The notes: generated by a model not told the origin, from the letters alone. Positions 24,937-34,096 are shown, numbered from the stretch's first letter. The stretch is DNA of 64,000 nt from Salinispora tropica CNB-440 (GCF_000016425.1 NC_009380.1:2608144-2672143); one strand, 5' to 3'. Numbers and translations: made by a program.

Positions 24937-26349
24937 TCAGTAGGCGAAGGCGAGCGGGCGCTCGGCGTCGTCGGTGTCGTCGGTGTCGGGGTCCGGTGTC
25001 AGGTCGGGTACGCCGGCCTTGGCGTAGCGGATGAGGAGTTTGAACTCGATGACGGCGAGGGCGGCGTAGATGAGGGTGAAGGCGGTGAATGAGGTGAGGA
25101 CTTCGGTCATCGACACGCTGCGGGAGACGCCGTCGCGGGTGAGCATTTCGCCGAAGACGATCCAGGGCTGACGGCCCATCTCGGTGAAGATCCAGCCGAA
25201 GGAGTTCGCGGCGAGTGGTAGGAGGGGCATGGCAAGTCCGGCGCGGAGTAGCCAGCGGCTGGTGGGGGTGCGGCCCTTGCGTTGGCTCCAGAGCACCAGG
25301 AGGGCGATCGCGGCGGCGGCCAGCCCGAAGGCGATCATGAGCCGGAAGCTCCAGTAGGTGATCGGGATGATCGGGGTGTAGCTGCCGGCGCCGTACTGGG
25401 CGGTGTACTGGGCTTGGAGGTCGTTGATGCCGCTCACGGTGCCGTTGGGGTCACCGGTGCTCAGGTAGGACAGCAGGTAGGGGATCTTCAGGGCGAAGAG
25501 TTCGCGGCTGCCGTCGAGGCTGCCGACGGTGAACACGGAGAACGAGGCCGGGCTCTCGGTGTTGTAGAGGCCTTCGGCGGCGGCCATCTTCATGGGCTGC
25601 ACCTGGGTCATGATCTTGCCTTGGATGTCGCCGGTGATCAGGACGGCGGCGGTGGAGATCAGGGTGACCCAGGATCCGAACTTGGCGGCGAACCGGTAGG
25701 CCGGGGTGTCCGCGGAGTCCCGGTTGCGGATCAGGTGCCACAGGGCGACGGCGACGAGGAGGGAGCCGGCCACGAGGAACGCGCCGGCGATGGTGTGCGG
25801 GAAGGTGATCAGGGCGACCTTGTTGGTCAGGACGGCGACGAAGTCGGTCAGTTCGGCGCGACCGGTGTCGGGGTTGATCTGGTAGCCGACGGGGTTCTGC
25901 ATGAACGAGTTCGCGGCGAGGATGAAGTAGGCCGACAGGTTGGTGCCGATGGCGGCGGCCCAGATGGTGGCTAGGTGTAGGCGTTTGGGTAGCCGGTCCC
26001 AGCCGAAGATCCAGAGCCCGATGAAGGTGGATTCGAGGAAGAAGGCGACCAGGGCTTCGATGGCCAGGGGGGCGCCGAAGATGTCGCCGACGAAGCGGGA
26101 GTAGTCGCTCCAGTTCATGCCGAACTGGAATTCCTGCACGATGCCGGTGACCACGCCCATCGCGAAGTTGATCAGGAAGAGTTTGCCGTAGAACTTGGTG
26201 AGTTTGAGGTATTTTTCGTCGCCCGTGCGGTACCAGAGCGTTTGCAGGATGGCGACGAGGACGGACAGGCCGATGGTTAGCGGCACGAACAGGAAGTGGT
26301 AGACGGTGGTGACACCGAACTGCCAACGGGCGACGTCTAACGCGTCCAC
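24937..26349 (-). CDS. cydA: Cytochrome bd oxidase subunit I
   Basis: This 470-residue membrane protein has the expected haem ligands and quinol-oxidase features: 'FGVTTVYHFLFVPLTIGLS' (haem b595 His near residue 19), 'EFQFGMNWSDYSRFVGDIFG', 'FFLESTFIGLWIFGWDRL', 'FPHTIAGAFLVAG' (haem b558 His) and 'GRQPWIVFGEMLTRD'. The periplasmic Q-loop is short, as in most Gram-positive enzymes. It is the first gene of cydAB and starts 24 bp from a strong dyad that looks like a BlaI-type operator. Confidence 0.95.
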   Translation of the reverse strand: MDALDVARWQFGVTTVYHFLFVPLTIGLSVLVAILQTLWYRTGDEKYLKLTKFYGKLFLINFAMGVVTGIVQEFQFGMNWSDYSRFVGDIFGAPLAIEALVAFFLESTFIGLWIFGWDRLPKRLHLATIWAAAIGTNLSAYFILAANSFMQNPVGYQINPDTGRAELTDFVAVLTNKVALITFPHTIAGAFLVAGSLLVAVALWHLIRNRDSADTPAYRFAAKFGSWVTLISTAAVLITGDIQGKIMTQVQPMKMAAAEGLYNTESPASFSVFTVGSLDGSRELFALKIPYLLSYLSTGDPNGTVSGINDLQAQYTAQYGAGSYTPIIPITYWSFRLMIAFGLAAAAIALLVLWSQRKGRTPTSRWLLRAGLAMPLLPLAANSFGWIFTEMGRQPWIVFGEMLTRDGVSRSVSMTEVLTSFTAFTLIYAALAVIEFKLLIRYAKAGVPDLTPDPDTDDTDDAERPLAFAY

Positions 26350-26373
26350 CTGTGACCCCCAGATCTACGGACT

Positions 26374-26390
26374 TACTACGAAGCGTAGTA
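26374..26390. promoter_or_regulatory. BlaI/CopY-like operator upstream of cydAB
   Basis: TACTACG-AAG-CGTAGTA is a perfect 7-bp dyad, followed at 26393-26410 by further TACTAC and GTCGTAG half-sites. BlaI/MecI-type repressors bind TACTACA/TGTAGTA-like dyads. The placement over the cydA promoter suggests repression of the bd oxidase. Confidence 0.5.
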
Positions 26391-26519
26391 GATACTACAG
26401 TCCGTCGTAGAAAAATTCTCAGGGGCGGGAGGCCCGAGGTCCCGGGACCAATGGCCTTGATCATTAAGTCGACGGCCCCCCACCGTTGGCTGCGTACCCC
26501 GTGCGATCATGAAGCGCTG

Positions 26520-27281
26520 ATGAAGACTGAGCACTGGCAAGCGCCGCTGATCTGGCGTACCGCACAACCGCTCGCCCGCGTCGTGGTCGGCGCCCTGGCC
26601 CGGCTGGAGGTAGCCGACGAGATTCCGGGACGTCTGCGCCCCGGCCCCCTGCTGCTCGCCGCTAACCACATCAGCCCGTTCGACCCCATCGTGCTCGCCG
26701 CCGCCTGCCACTCGGTGGGGATCGCGCCACGGATCATGGCCACCGGCGGGCTGTTTCGCGCCCCGCTGGTCGGCGCCGCCATGCGGCGCGCCGGGCACAT
26801 CCGGGTCGACCGGGGCGTCAGCACCGCGGCCGATGCGATGGCGACGGCCGCCGATGCCCTGGCCGACGGCGCGGTCATCCTGGTCTATCCGGAAGGACGC
26901 ATTGGTCTCGATCCGGGGCTGTGGCCCGAGCGGGGCAAGACCGGCGTCGCCCGGCTTGCCCTGACCTGCGGTGTGCCCGTGATCCCGGTCGCGCAGTGGG
27001 GCGCGCACGAGGTGCTCCCCTACCGAACCCCGAAAGGGCTGGTGCGCGCGCTTGCCCGCACCGTCGCTCATCGGAAGGTGGTCCGGGTGCGCTTCGGCGC
27101 CCCGGTCGACCTGGCCGACCTGGCGCCCGGCGCACCCGGCGTGGCCCGCCACGCCACCGACCGCATCGTCGACGCGATCACCGACACGCTGGCCCCGCTC
27201 CGGCCACACGAACCCGACCGGCCCCGCCACATTGATCCCGGGCGGCCGGTCGACACCAGCCGCTCCCACCGTCGAAGCTGA
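26520..27281 (+). CDS. Lysophospholipid acyltransferase (PlsC-type)
   Basis: This 253-residue enzyme has the acyltransferase box NHISPFD (HX4D, near residue 50), 'VDRGVSTAADAMATAADALA' and 'VILVYPEGRI', the conserved EGRI/EGTR block. It transfers an acyl chain from acyl-CoA or acyl-ACP to a lysophosphatidic acid type acceptor at the inner face of the membrane. The ATG at 26520 matches the usual family start. The C-terminal 25 residues are Pro/Arg-rich. It is divergent from cydA and upstream of a phosphodiesterase gene. Confidence 0.88.
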   Translation: MKTEHWQAPLIWRTAQPLARVVVGALARLEVADEIPGRLRPGPLLLAANHISPFDPIVLAAACHSVGIAPRIMATGGLFRAPLVGAAMRRAGHIRVDRGVSTAADAMATAADALADGAVILVYPEGRIGLDPGLWPERGKTGVARLALTCGVPVIPVAQWGAHEVLPYRTPKGLVRALARTVAHRKVVRVRFGAPVDLADLAPGAPGVARHATDRIVDAITDTLAPLRPHEPDRPRHIDPGRPVDTSRSHRRS

Positions 27282-27345
27282 CACCCGCCACCGTTGGCTG
27301 TCGCCCACTACCTGATGATCACCATTGGCCGGCATACTTCTCGGC

Positions 27346-28113
27346 GTGCTGACCGGCCCGTGCCCCTACCTCGACACGCCAGCGCCGTTGGCCTTCGCCC
27401 ACCGTGGCGGCGCCGCCGAGGGCGACGAGAACACGGCTGCGGCGTTCGCCCGGGCTGTCGGCCTGGGCTATCGGTACGTCGAGACCGATGTGCACGCTAC
27501 CGCCGACGGTGTGGCGGTGGTCTTCCACGACCCCACGCTGCACCGGATCACCGGCTCCCCCGGACGGATCGCCGAGCTGCGGTGGGCCGATCTGGCGTCG
27601 GTGCGCGTCGGTGGCGCGTCGGTGGTGCCCCGCCTGGACGAGGTGCTACACGCCTGGCCGCAGGTCCGGTTCAACGTTGATGTCAAGGCCGGCTCCGGCA
27701 TCGAGCCGGCGGTGGCCGCCATCGAGCGCGCTGACGCCGGAGATCGGGTTCTGTTGGCCTCCTTCAGCGACGCGCGGCTGGTCCGGATGCGGGCGTTGAC
27801 CCGGGGCCGAATCGCCACCAGTCTCGGCGTGCGAGGCGTGGCGCGACTGCGGATGGCGTCGTTGACGGGCCGGCTGCTGCGGCTGCCGGAGTCGGTGGTC
27901 GCCGCGCAGGTGCCGGTGCGGTACGGGCGGCTGCGGGTCACCGACCGCCGGTTTCTCGCCTACTGCCACCGCCTCGGGCTGCAGGTGCATGTCTGGACGA
28001 TTGACGAACCCGCCGAGATGCACGAGTTACTGGACCTCGGGGTGGATGGCATCATGACCGATCACGTGGACGTGCTACGTGACGTCTATCGCAGTCGCGG
28101 TCACTGGGCCTGA
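27346..28113 (+). CDS. Glycerophosphodiester phosphodiesterase
   Basis: This 255-residue GDPD-family TIM-barrel enzyme has AFAHRGGAAEGDENT (catalytic His, Arg, metal-binding Glu), 'YVETDVHATADGVAVVFHDP' (E, D and the second catalytic His) and 'NVDVKAG'. It hydrolyses glycerophosphodiesters to glycerol-3-phosphate and an alcohol. The GTG start is probably leaderless, since a CATACT box lies 12 nt upstream and no Shine-Dalgarno is seen. No signal peptide is present, so it is likely cytosolic. The next gene begins 16 bp after its stop. Confidence 0.9.
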   Translation: MLTGPCPYLDTPAPLAFAHRGGAAEGDENTAAAFARAVGLGYRYVETDVHATADGVAVVFHDPTLHRITGSPGRIAELRWADLASVRVGGASVVPRLDEVLHAWPQVRFNVDVKAGSGIEPAVAAIERADAGDRVLLASFSDARLVRMRALTRGRIATSLGVRGVARLRMASLTGRLLRLPESVVAAQVPVRYGRLRVTDRRFLAYCHRLGLQVHVWTIDEPAEMHELLDLGVDGIMTDHVDVLRDVYRSRGHWA

Positions 28114-28129
28114 TTCGAGGATCACTGGG

Positions 28130-29524
28130 ATGTCTGCCACCGCAACCCCCGCTGTCGACGACACTCCCCCCACGCCGCGGAGCAGCCGCCGGGAACGCAC
28201 CGGCTGGTACGTCTACGACTGGGCGAACTCGGCGTTCCAGACCACCGTCATCACCGTGTTCCTCGGTCCGTTCCTCACCACCGTCGCCGAGCAGGCTGCC
28301 GGCTGTGAGCTCGGTGCGGACAGCTGCGTCGGGTACGTGTACCCGCTGGGGATCAAGGTCGCCGTCGGGTCGTACTACCCGTATCTGATCTCACTGTCGG
28401 TGCTGCTCACGGTCTTCGTGTTGCCGGTTGTGGGCGCGATCGCCGACCGGACGCGGCACAAGAAGCGCCTGCTCGCCGCTGCGGCCTACGCCGGTGCTGG
28501 TGCGACTGTCGCGATGGCCTTCGTCACCGGGGAACGGTACCTGCTCGGTGGGGCGCTGTTCCTGGTCGCCAACATTGCCTTCGGCGCCGCGATCGTGGTC
28601 TACAACTCGTTCCTACCGCAGCTGGGCGGGCCGGACGACCGGGACGGCATCTCGAGCCGGGGATGGGCGCTGGGGTACCTCGGTGGCGGCCTGTTGCTGG
28701 CGCTCAATCTGGCCGTCGTCACCGCGCTCGCCGAGGAGGGCAACCCGCAGCGGACCCTGGACCTGGCTCGCTGGTCGATCGTCTCGGCCGGGGTGTGGTG
28801 GGCCGCGTTCACCCTGGTGCCGCTGCGCTGGCTCCGCGAACATCCCACCGCCGCGGCGTTGACCAGCGGCGGCAACGTGCTCATCGATGGTTTTCGGCAG
28901 CTCGGGCGCACCCTGCGTCAGCTGCGGGCGTACCCGTTGACGTTGTTCTTCCTCCTGGCGTTCCTGGTCTACAACGACGGCATCGCGACGGTCATCACCC
29001 TGTCCAGCCAGTACGGCACCGAAGAGCTACGGCTGACCCAGAGCACCCTGATCGTGACCATTCTGTTGGTGCAGTTCCTTGCCTTCGGTGGCGCGCTGCT
29101 GCTCGGCGCGCTTGCCCGGCGCATCGGGGCGTGGAAGACCGTCCTGTTGAGCCTGGTGCTGTGGATCGCGGTGGTCGTCGCCGCGTTCCGGCTGCCCGCC
29201 GAGGCGCCGCTGCCGTTCATGGCGCTGGGTGCGGCCATCGGGCTGGTGCTCGGGGGCAGCCAGGCGCTGAGTCGGTCGTTGTTCAGCCAGCTCATCCCTG
29301 CCGGCAAGGAGGGCGAGTACTACGGTTTCTACGAGATCAGTGACCGGGGCACCAGCTGGCTTGGCCCGCTCGCCTTCGGGCTGGTGTTCCAGTTGACCAA
29401 CTCCTACCGGGTGGGCCTGGTCTCTTTGCTGATCTTCTTCGTGGTCGGGTTTGTGCTGCTGCTGGCGGTGCCGATGCGTCGGGCGATCGTGGCCGCTGGG
29501 AACCGGCCGCCGCGGGTGCTGTGA
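28130..29524 (+). CDS. MFS transporter, UMF1/Atg22-like
   Basis: This 464-residue protein has about 12 membrane helices. It carries the typical N-terminal motif 'GWYVYDWANSAFQTTVITVF' and 'GALAGSSRGWALGYLGGG'-like helices (here 'ISSRGWALGYLGGGLL'). UMF1-family members are related to yeast Atg22 and are thought to export amino acids or other metabolites. It follows the phosphodiesterase gene by 16 bp and is likely co-transcribed with it. GAGG lies about 10 nt before the ATG. Confidence 0.88.
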   Translation: MSATATPAVDDTPPTPRSSRRERTGWYVYDWANSAFQTTVITVFLGPFLTTVAEQAAGCELGADSCVGYVYPLGIKVAVGSYYPYLISLSVLLTVFVLPVVGAIADRTRHKKRLLAAAAYAGAGATVAMAFVTGERYLLGGALFLVANIAFGAAIVVYNSFLPQLGGPDDRDGISSRGWALGYLGGGLLLALNLAVVTALAEEGNPQRTLDLARWSIVSAGVWWAAFTLVPLRWLREHPTAAALTSGGNVLIDGFRQLGRTLRQLRAYPLTLFFLLAFLVYNDGIATVITLSSQYGTEELRLTQSTLIVTILLVQFLAFGGALLLGALARRIGAWKTVLLSLVLWIAVVVAAFRLPAEAPLPFMALGAAIGLVLGGSQALSRSLFSQLIPAGKEGEYYGFYEISDRGTSWLGPLAFGLVFQLTNSYRVGLVSLLIFFVVGFVLLLAVPMRRAIVAAGNRPPRVL

Positions 29525-29578
29525 GCCGATCGACGGCTGCCGGCGCTGCGGCGGGTTCATGGGCTAGGCTCCCGGACC

Positions 29579-30286
29579 GTGACCGACCACGCCTCCGCCG
29601 ATTCGACCTGCCTGGCCCCCGCGTCCGGATCCGACGAACGGGTCGGCGGTGCGGGCGCGGACGGGCGGCCGTTGCACGCCGCGGCGCTGCGGTTCTACTG
29701 GGGTCCGATGGACTGTGGCAAGTCGACCATGGCGCTGCAGATGAACCACAACCACGCCCGGCAGGGGCGGCGGGGCCTGGTCACCACCCGCATCGACCGG
29801 TCGCTGGGCCCGCGGGTGACCACCCGCATCGGGTTGGCGCACGAGGCGGTCGAGGTCACCGATGAGCTGGATCTGCGCGCTCTGGTCCGGGGCCGGCGGG
29901 CCGAGGGGGTCCGGGTCGACTACCTGATCTGCGACGAGGCCAGCTTCTACCAGGTGGAGCATGTCGAGCAGCTGGCCGAGCTGGTCGACGACGACGATGT
30001 CGACGTGTACGCGTTCGGTCTGGCCACCGACTTCCGGTCCCGTATGTTCCCGGCCGCGCGACGGCTGTTCGAGTTGGCGGACTCGGTGGCCCGGATCCAG
30101 GTGGAGGTGCTCTGCTGGTGCGGGCGGGAGGGGCTGCTCAACGCCCGCGTGGTCAACCGGCGGGTGGCCCGGGAGGGCGCGCAGGTGGTCGTCGGTGACA
30201 CGGCCGAGACTGCCCAGGTGCGCTACCAGGTGCTCTGCCGGCGTCATCACCGTGCCGGTGACCTGGGGCCTGCCGCATCCGACTGA
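29579..30286 (+). CDS. tdk: Thymidine kinase
   Basis: This 235-residue type II thymidine kinase has a Walker A motif GPMDCGKSTMAL (near residue 42), a lid region, the catalytic loop 'LICDEASFYQVEHVEQLAEL' (Glu as base) and a zinc site formed by CWCGREG and the later C..RRHH. It phosphorylates thymidine with ATP for dTTP salvage. The start is GTG at 29579. The first 35 residues are a low-complexity extension. It follows the UMF1 gene with a 54-bp gap. Confidence 0.9.
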   Translation: MTDHASADSTCLAPASGSDERVGGAGADGRPLHAAALRFYWGPMDCGKSTMALQMNHNHARQGRRGLVTTRIDRSLGPRVTTRIGLAHEAVEVTDELDLRALVRGRRAEGVRVDYLICDEASFYQVEHVEQLAELVDDDDVDVYAFGLATDFRSRMFPAARRLFELADSVARIQVEVLCWCGREGLLNARVVNRRVAREGAQVVVGDTAETAQVRYQVLCRRHHRAGDLGPAASD

Positions 30287-30311
30287 CCGGCTCGTCCCCC
30301 GGGTCGGCGGA

Positions 30312-30770
30312 TCAGTACGGGTCACCGCAGACCCGCCAGCCGCCGTCCTCGGTGACGATGGACAGGTCTCGCTGCTCGGTGTTGCCGCTGTCGCGGGTCA
30401 ACCGTACGGTGACGGTGCCCTGCGGTCGGCCGCGGCGGCTGGTTACCGCGACATCGACGATCTCGTACTCCCGTACCGTCGGTGGGGTGCGCACCCAGCT
30501 ACTGAAGCCGATCTTGCTCCACCGGCTGCGGGAGTCGGCGCAGAGTTGTTCGTAGGCGCCGGTGGTGTCCCCGGTGGTGAGCTGCCGCAGGAAGCCGTCG
30601 GCGGTGAGCCGTACCGGCCCGGTGGCCCGGGTCACCGCCTGCAGGTTCCACGCGGCCAGCCCGGCGACACCCACACAGCAGAGCAGGACCATGGCGCCCG
30701 CGACGACCAGGCCGGTCCGGACCGGCCTGCGCGGCTGCGACGGCCGGATCCACGGCGGCTCGGCGTTCAC
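30312..30770 (-). CDS. Membrane-anchored hypothetical protein
   Basis: This 152-residue protein has one N-terminal membrane helix (residues 19-42, 'RTGLVVAGAMVLLCCVGVAG') preceded by a basic segment. An extracellular domain of about 100 residues follows, with one Cys pair ('EQLCADSRSRW' and 'WRVCGDPY') and a beta-rich fold resembling NTF2/DUF4878-like lipoproteins ('DGFLRQLTTGDTTGAYEQLC'). GTG at 30770 is preceded by AAGG. It is convergent with tdk; its function is unknown. Confidence 0.65.
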   Translation of the reverse strand: MNAEPPWIRPSQPRRPVRTGLVVAGAMVLLCCVGVAGLAAWNLQAVTRATGPVRLTADGFLRQLTTGDTTGAYEQLCADSRSRWSKIGFSSWVRTPPTVREYEIVDVAVTSRRGRPQGTVTVRLTRDSGNTEQRDLSIVTEDGGWRVCGDPY

Positions 30771-30851
30771 ACCCTTTGACGGTAGAGATCTGGCCCGGGC
30801 GAAGGTGCGGAATACCGCGACGCGCAGCGGAAGTATTCCCATAATCACGGT

Positions 30852-31856
30852 ATGCGTATTGCAGTTGTCGGGGTGGGTCGGATGGGCGCCATCCATGCCG
30901 CCAATCTTCGCCGCCACCCTGATGTCACCTCGTTGGTGATCGCCGACGTGGACCGGCAGCGTGCCCAGGAGGTGGCACGCCGCCTCGACGCCAGTGCGGC
31001 GGATTCGGTCGACGAGGCGTTCACCTCCGGCACGGAGGGGGTTGTCATCGCCTCCAACACCGCTACGCACGCCGAGTTGATCCGGCAGGCGGCACGGGCA
31101 GGCCTGCCGGCGTTCTGCGAGAAGCCCGTCGCGGCCGACCTGTCCGAGGCAACGCGGACGGTGCAGGAGGTGCAGGCGGCGGGCGCCACCCTGCAGATCG
31201 GCCTCATGCGCCGGTTCGACGCGGGCTTTCTGGCCGGCCGGGCCAGGGTGCGCGCCGGTCAGCTCGGTCGGTTGCACACCATTCGTTCTGTTGGCGCCGA
31301 CCCCGATCCCCCGCCCGCCACCTACCTGTCGTCCTCCGGCGGGATCTTCTGGGACGCGTTGATCCACGACTTCGACCTGCTGCGTTGGATCACCGGCCGG
31401 GAGGTCGCCGAGGTGTACGCGTGCGGCTCGGACGCCGGACCGCCGATCTTCGCGGAGCTGGGGGAACTCGACACGGCGATGGCGCTGCTGACGATGGACG
31501 ACCGGACGCTCGCCGCCACCACGGCCACCCGGTGCAACGGGGCTGGCTACGACGTCCGTATGGAGTTGTGCGGGGATGCGGACACCATTGCTATCGGGCT
31601 CGACCGGCATACCCCGCTGACCTCCGTCGAGCCGGATGCTCCGTCCCCGCCGTCGGATCCCGTACCGGGTTTTCTGGAGCGCTTCGCGTCGGCTTTCGAG
31701 GCGGAGATCGACGCTTTCCTTCAGGTCGCCCGGGGAGATCTGGAGAACCCGTGTGACGGACGGGAGGCGGTGGAGGCGCTTCGGGTGGCGGAGGCGTGCT
31801 GGCGGTCGCAGCGGGAGCGGCGACCGGTCCCGATGACGGAGATCGCCGGATTCTGA
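30852..31856 (+). CDS. Gfo/Idh/MocA-family oxidoreductase
   Basis: This 334-residue enzyme has an N-terminal Rossmann domain (GVGRMGAIHAANL, 'IASNTATHAELIRQAARAGL', the EKP motif) and a C-terminal alpha/beta substrate domain ('SSSGGIFWDALIHDFDLLRW', which includes the catalytic D..H). The family oxidises or reduces sugars and inositols with NAD(P); the similarity is to inositol 2-dehydrogenase types. It opens a three-gene set with a sugar-phosphate cyclase and an F420 oxidoreductase, so a cyclitol or keto-cyclitol is a likely substrate. The ATG is well placed for a short leader. Confidence 0.88.
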   Translation: MRIAVVGVGRMGAIHAANLRRHPDVTSLVIADVDRQRAQEVARRLDASAADSVDEAFTSGTEGVVIASNTATHAELIRQAARAGLPAFCEKPVAADLSEATRTVQEVQAAGATLQIGLMRRFDAGFLAGRARVRAGQLGRLHTIRSVGADPDPPPATYLSSSGGIFWDALIHDFDLLRWITGREVAEVYACGSDAGPPIFAELGELDTAMALLTMDDRTLAATTATRCNGAGYDVRMELCGDADTIAIGLDRHTPLTSVEPDAPSPPSDPVPGFLERFASAFEAEIDAFLQVARGDLENPCDGREAVEALRVAEACWRSQRERRPVPMTEIAGF

Positions 31857-31945
31857 GGCTGTTGTGGTCCGCGTGACCTGTCGGAAGGGGTGGAGAGCCT
31901 CGGGCGGTTTCGGCATGGTCTCGGGCGCGGCGGGAACCAGGGGGC

Positions 31946-33112
31946 ATGCCCCGATCCTGGAAGTGGGAGGCGAAGGTTGCCCGGCCCGTCGCGTGGAGCA
32001 CCGCGCTCTACGACGGCCTACTGGATCTCACACCCCGCACCGAGCCGACGCTCTTCGGTGACCTGGACCGCTCCCGGCGACGTTTCGTCACCGTTGACGA
32101 GTGTGTCTGGACGTTGTACCAGAAGGAGGTCACCGGGCTGCTGGACCGCTACCGACTCGAGTGGAACAACCCGCCCTGTCTGCTGCCGGGCGGTGAGGAC
32201 GCCAAGACCCGTGACAGCGCGAACCGGATCTACGACGAGATGGACGCCTTCGGTGTTCCCCGATTCGACGAATCACCGATCGCCATCGGCGGCGGCGTGC
32301 TGCACGACGTGTTCGGTCTGGTGGCCGGCGAATACCGGCGGGGCGTGTCGTGGGACTTCATCGGCACGACCCTCGTGGCCGCCATCGACTCGATGTTCGC
32401 CCTGAAGTGCGGCGTGAACGAGGGGTGGAAGAACCGCTCCGGTCTCTACCATCCGGCGCGGTTGTCGCTGACCGACGCCCGCTTCTTCCGGACGCTGGAG
32501 CCGCACCAGATCAGGGATGGCTTCGCGGAGATCATCAAGGTTGCCGTCGCCGGAGACCCCGCCCTGTTTCGACTGCTGGAGGAGCACGGGCCGCGGGTCT
32601 CCGAGGAGCGTTTCCCGGCCGCCGACGACGCCTCCGAGGAGATCCTCAGCCGGTCGATGTCGTGGATGATGCGGGAACTGAAACGCAACCCGTTCGAGCA
32701 CGAGACCGCCCGGGCCAGCTACCTGGGGCACAACATCTCGCCCGGGCTTGAGCCCACCCTGACACACGGGCACGCGGTGGCCTTGGACATCGCCTGGACC
32801 AGCATGATCGCGTGGCGGCGGGGGTTGATCGGGCGCTACGTCCGTGACCGGATCCTGCGTCTGATCCGCTCGCTCGGCCTGGACGTGTGGCATCCGGCGA
32901 TGGAAGACACGGACCGGCTTGTCGCCGCCCTGTCCGACACGGCCCGACACCGCGGTGGCCAGCAGCGCATCCCGACGCCGTCGCGCGTGGGCCGGGTGAC
33001 ATACCTGGGGGATGTCACCACCGACGAGCTGCGGCGCGCTGTCGAGGACCAGCACCAGTGGGAGTCGGACGACCTGCCGGCATCCCGCTCACCGGGGGGA
33101 GACCGACGATGA
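31946..33112 (+). CDS. Sugar-phosphate cyclase (EEVS/EVS-like, DHQ-synthase superfamily)
   Basis: This 388-residue enzyme has the dehydroquinate-synthase fold: NAD-binding PGGEDAKTRD and IGGGVLHDVFGLVAGEYRRG, 'IGTTLVAAIDSMFALKCGVN', 'GLYHPARLSLTDARFFRTLE', and zinc ligands Glu (DGFAEIIKVAV), His (YLGHNISPGLEP) and His (THGHAVALD). The 'HGHAV' form of the last zinc motif and the 'GVN..WKN' region fit sedoheptulose-7-phosphate cyclases rather than true DHQ synthase. The product is probably 2-epi-5-epi-valiolone, 2-epi-valiolone or a related C7 cyclitol; sequence alone does not decide which. Its stop overlaps the next gene's start by 4 bp. Confidence 0.82.
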   Translation: MPRSWKWEAKVARPVAWSTALYDGLLDLTPRTEPTLFGDLDRSRRRFVTVDECVWTLYQKEVTGLLDRYRLEWNNPPCLLPGGEDAKTRDSANRIYDEMDAFGVPRFDESPIAIGGGVLHDVFGLVAGEYRRGVSWDFIGTTLVAAIDSMFALKCGVNEGWKNRSGLYHPARLSLTDARFFRTLEPHQIRDGFAEIIKVAVAGDPALFRLLEEHGPRVSEERFPAADDASEEILSRSMSWMMRELKRNPFEHETARASYLGHNISPGLEPTLTHGHAVALDIAWTSMIAWRRGLIGRYVRDRILRLIRSLGLDVWHPAMEDTDRLVAALSDTARHRGGQQRIPTPSRVGRVTYLGDVTTDELRRAVEDQHQWESDDLPASRSPGGDRR

Positions 33113-34059
33113 GCGCCCCTCGACAGCTGCAGTGTCACGTGTTCACCAACCCCCAGCAGGGGGCGAGCTACGACGAGGTGGCCACCACCGCGAAGGCGGT
33201 GGAGGAACTCGGACTCGACGGCTTCTTCCGCTCGGATCACTTCCTGGCCATGGCCGACGCCGCGGGACTGCCCGGTCCCACCGACACCTGGGTGACCCTG
33301 GGCGCGCTGGCCCGGGAAACCCGACGCATCCGACTCGGGTCATTGATGACCTCGGCGACGTTCCGGCACCCGGGCCTGTTGGCGGTCACCGTCGCCCAGG
33401 TCGACCAGATGAGCAACGGGCGGGTCGACTTTGGGTTCGGCACCGGATGGCACGAGCCGGAACACCGTGCCTACGGTGTCCCCTACCCCGCCCTCGGCGA
33501 ACGGTTCGACCGGTTCGAGGAACAACTGGACATCATCACCGGCCTGTGGGACACCCCGCAGGGCGAGCTGTTCACCCACCATGGGCGGCACTACCGGTTG
33601 ACTGACGCGCCGGGGCTCCCGAAACCCGTCCAGCGCCATCCTCCAATCATCATCGGCGGCACCGGGCCGACCAGGACACCCCGCCTGGCGGCCCGCTACG
33701 CCGACGAGTTCAACTACGCCTTCCCGACTCTGACGGAGATCGCGGAGCAGGGCGCGCGGGTTGACGCGGCCTGTGAGAAGGCCGGCCGGGCGCCGTCGAG
33801 CCTTCGCCGCTCCGCTGTTGTCCTGCTCGTCTGCGGCCGTGACTCCGCCGAGGTGGCCCGGCGTGCCGAACCCGTCGGTGGGCTCTTCACCACGCAGATG
33901 ATGGAGCGCGGGCTGGTCGGCTCCCCGACGCAGGTGGTTGACCGGATCGGGGAGCTGGCCGAGGCGGGCATCAGCCGGCTCTATCTGCAGACGCCCCACC
34001 AGTTCGACGTCGATCATCTGGCGTACTTCAGTCACCACATCCTGCCGCAGCTGGACTGA
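33109..34059 (+). CDS. LLM-class F420-dependent oxidoreductase
   Basis: This 316-residue luciferase-like enzyme has 'YDEVATTAKAVEELGLDGFF', 'RSDHFLAM', 'TRRIRLGSLMTSATFRHPGL', 'VDQMSNGRVDFGFGTGWHEP' and 'HPPIIIGGTGPTRTPRLAAR', hallmarks of F420-dependent LLM oxidoreductases. It probably carries out a hydride transfer using cofactor F420. The ATG overlaps the cyclase stop (ATGA) and a strong GGGGGGAG lies upstream, so it is coupled to the cyclase. It likely reduces or oxidises the cyclitol made by the previous enzymes. Confidence 0.88.
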   Translation: MSAPRQLQCHVFTNPQQGASYDEVATTAKAVEELGLDGFFRSDHFLAMADAAGLPGPTDTWVTLGALARETRRIRLGSLMTSATFRHPGLLAVTVAQVDQMSNGRVDFGFGTGWHEPEHRAYGVPYPALGERFDRFEEQLDIITGLWDTPQGELFTHHGRHYRLTDAPGLPKPVQRHPPIIIGGTGPTRTPRLAARYADEFNYAFPTLTEIAEQGARVDAACEKAGRAPSSLRRSAVVLLVCGRDSAEVARRAEPVGGLFTTQMMERGLVGSPTQVVDRIGELAEAGISRLYLQTPHQFDVDHLAYFSHHILPQLD

Positions 34060-34096
34060 CGGGTACCGGCGGGCACGGTGCGCCGCGACCGGCGGG

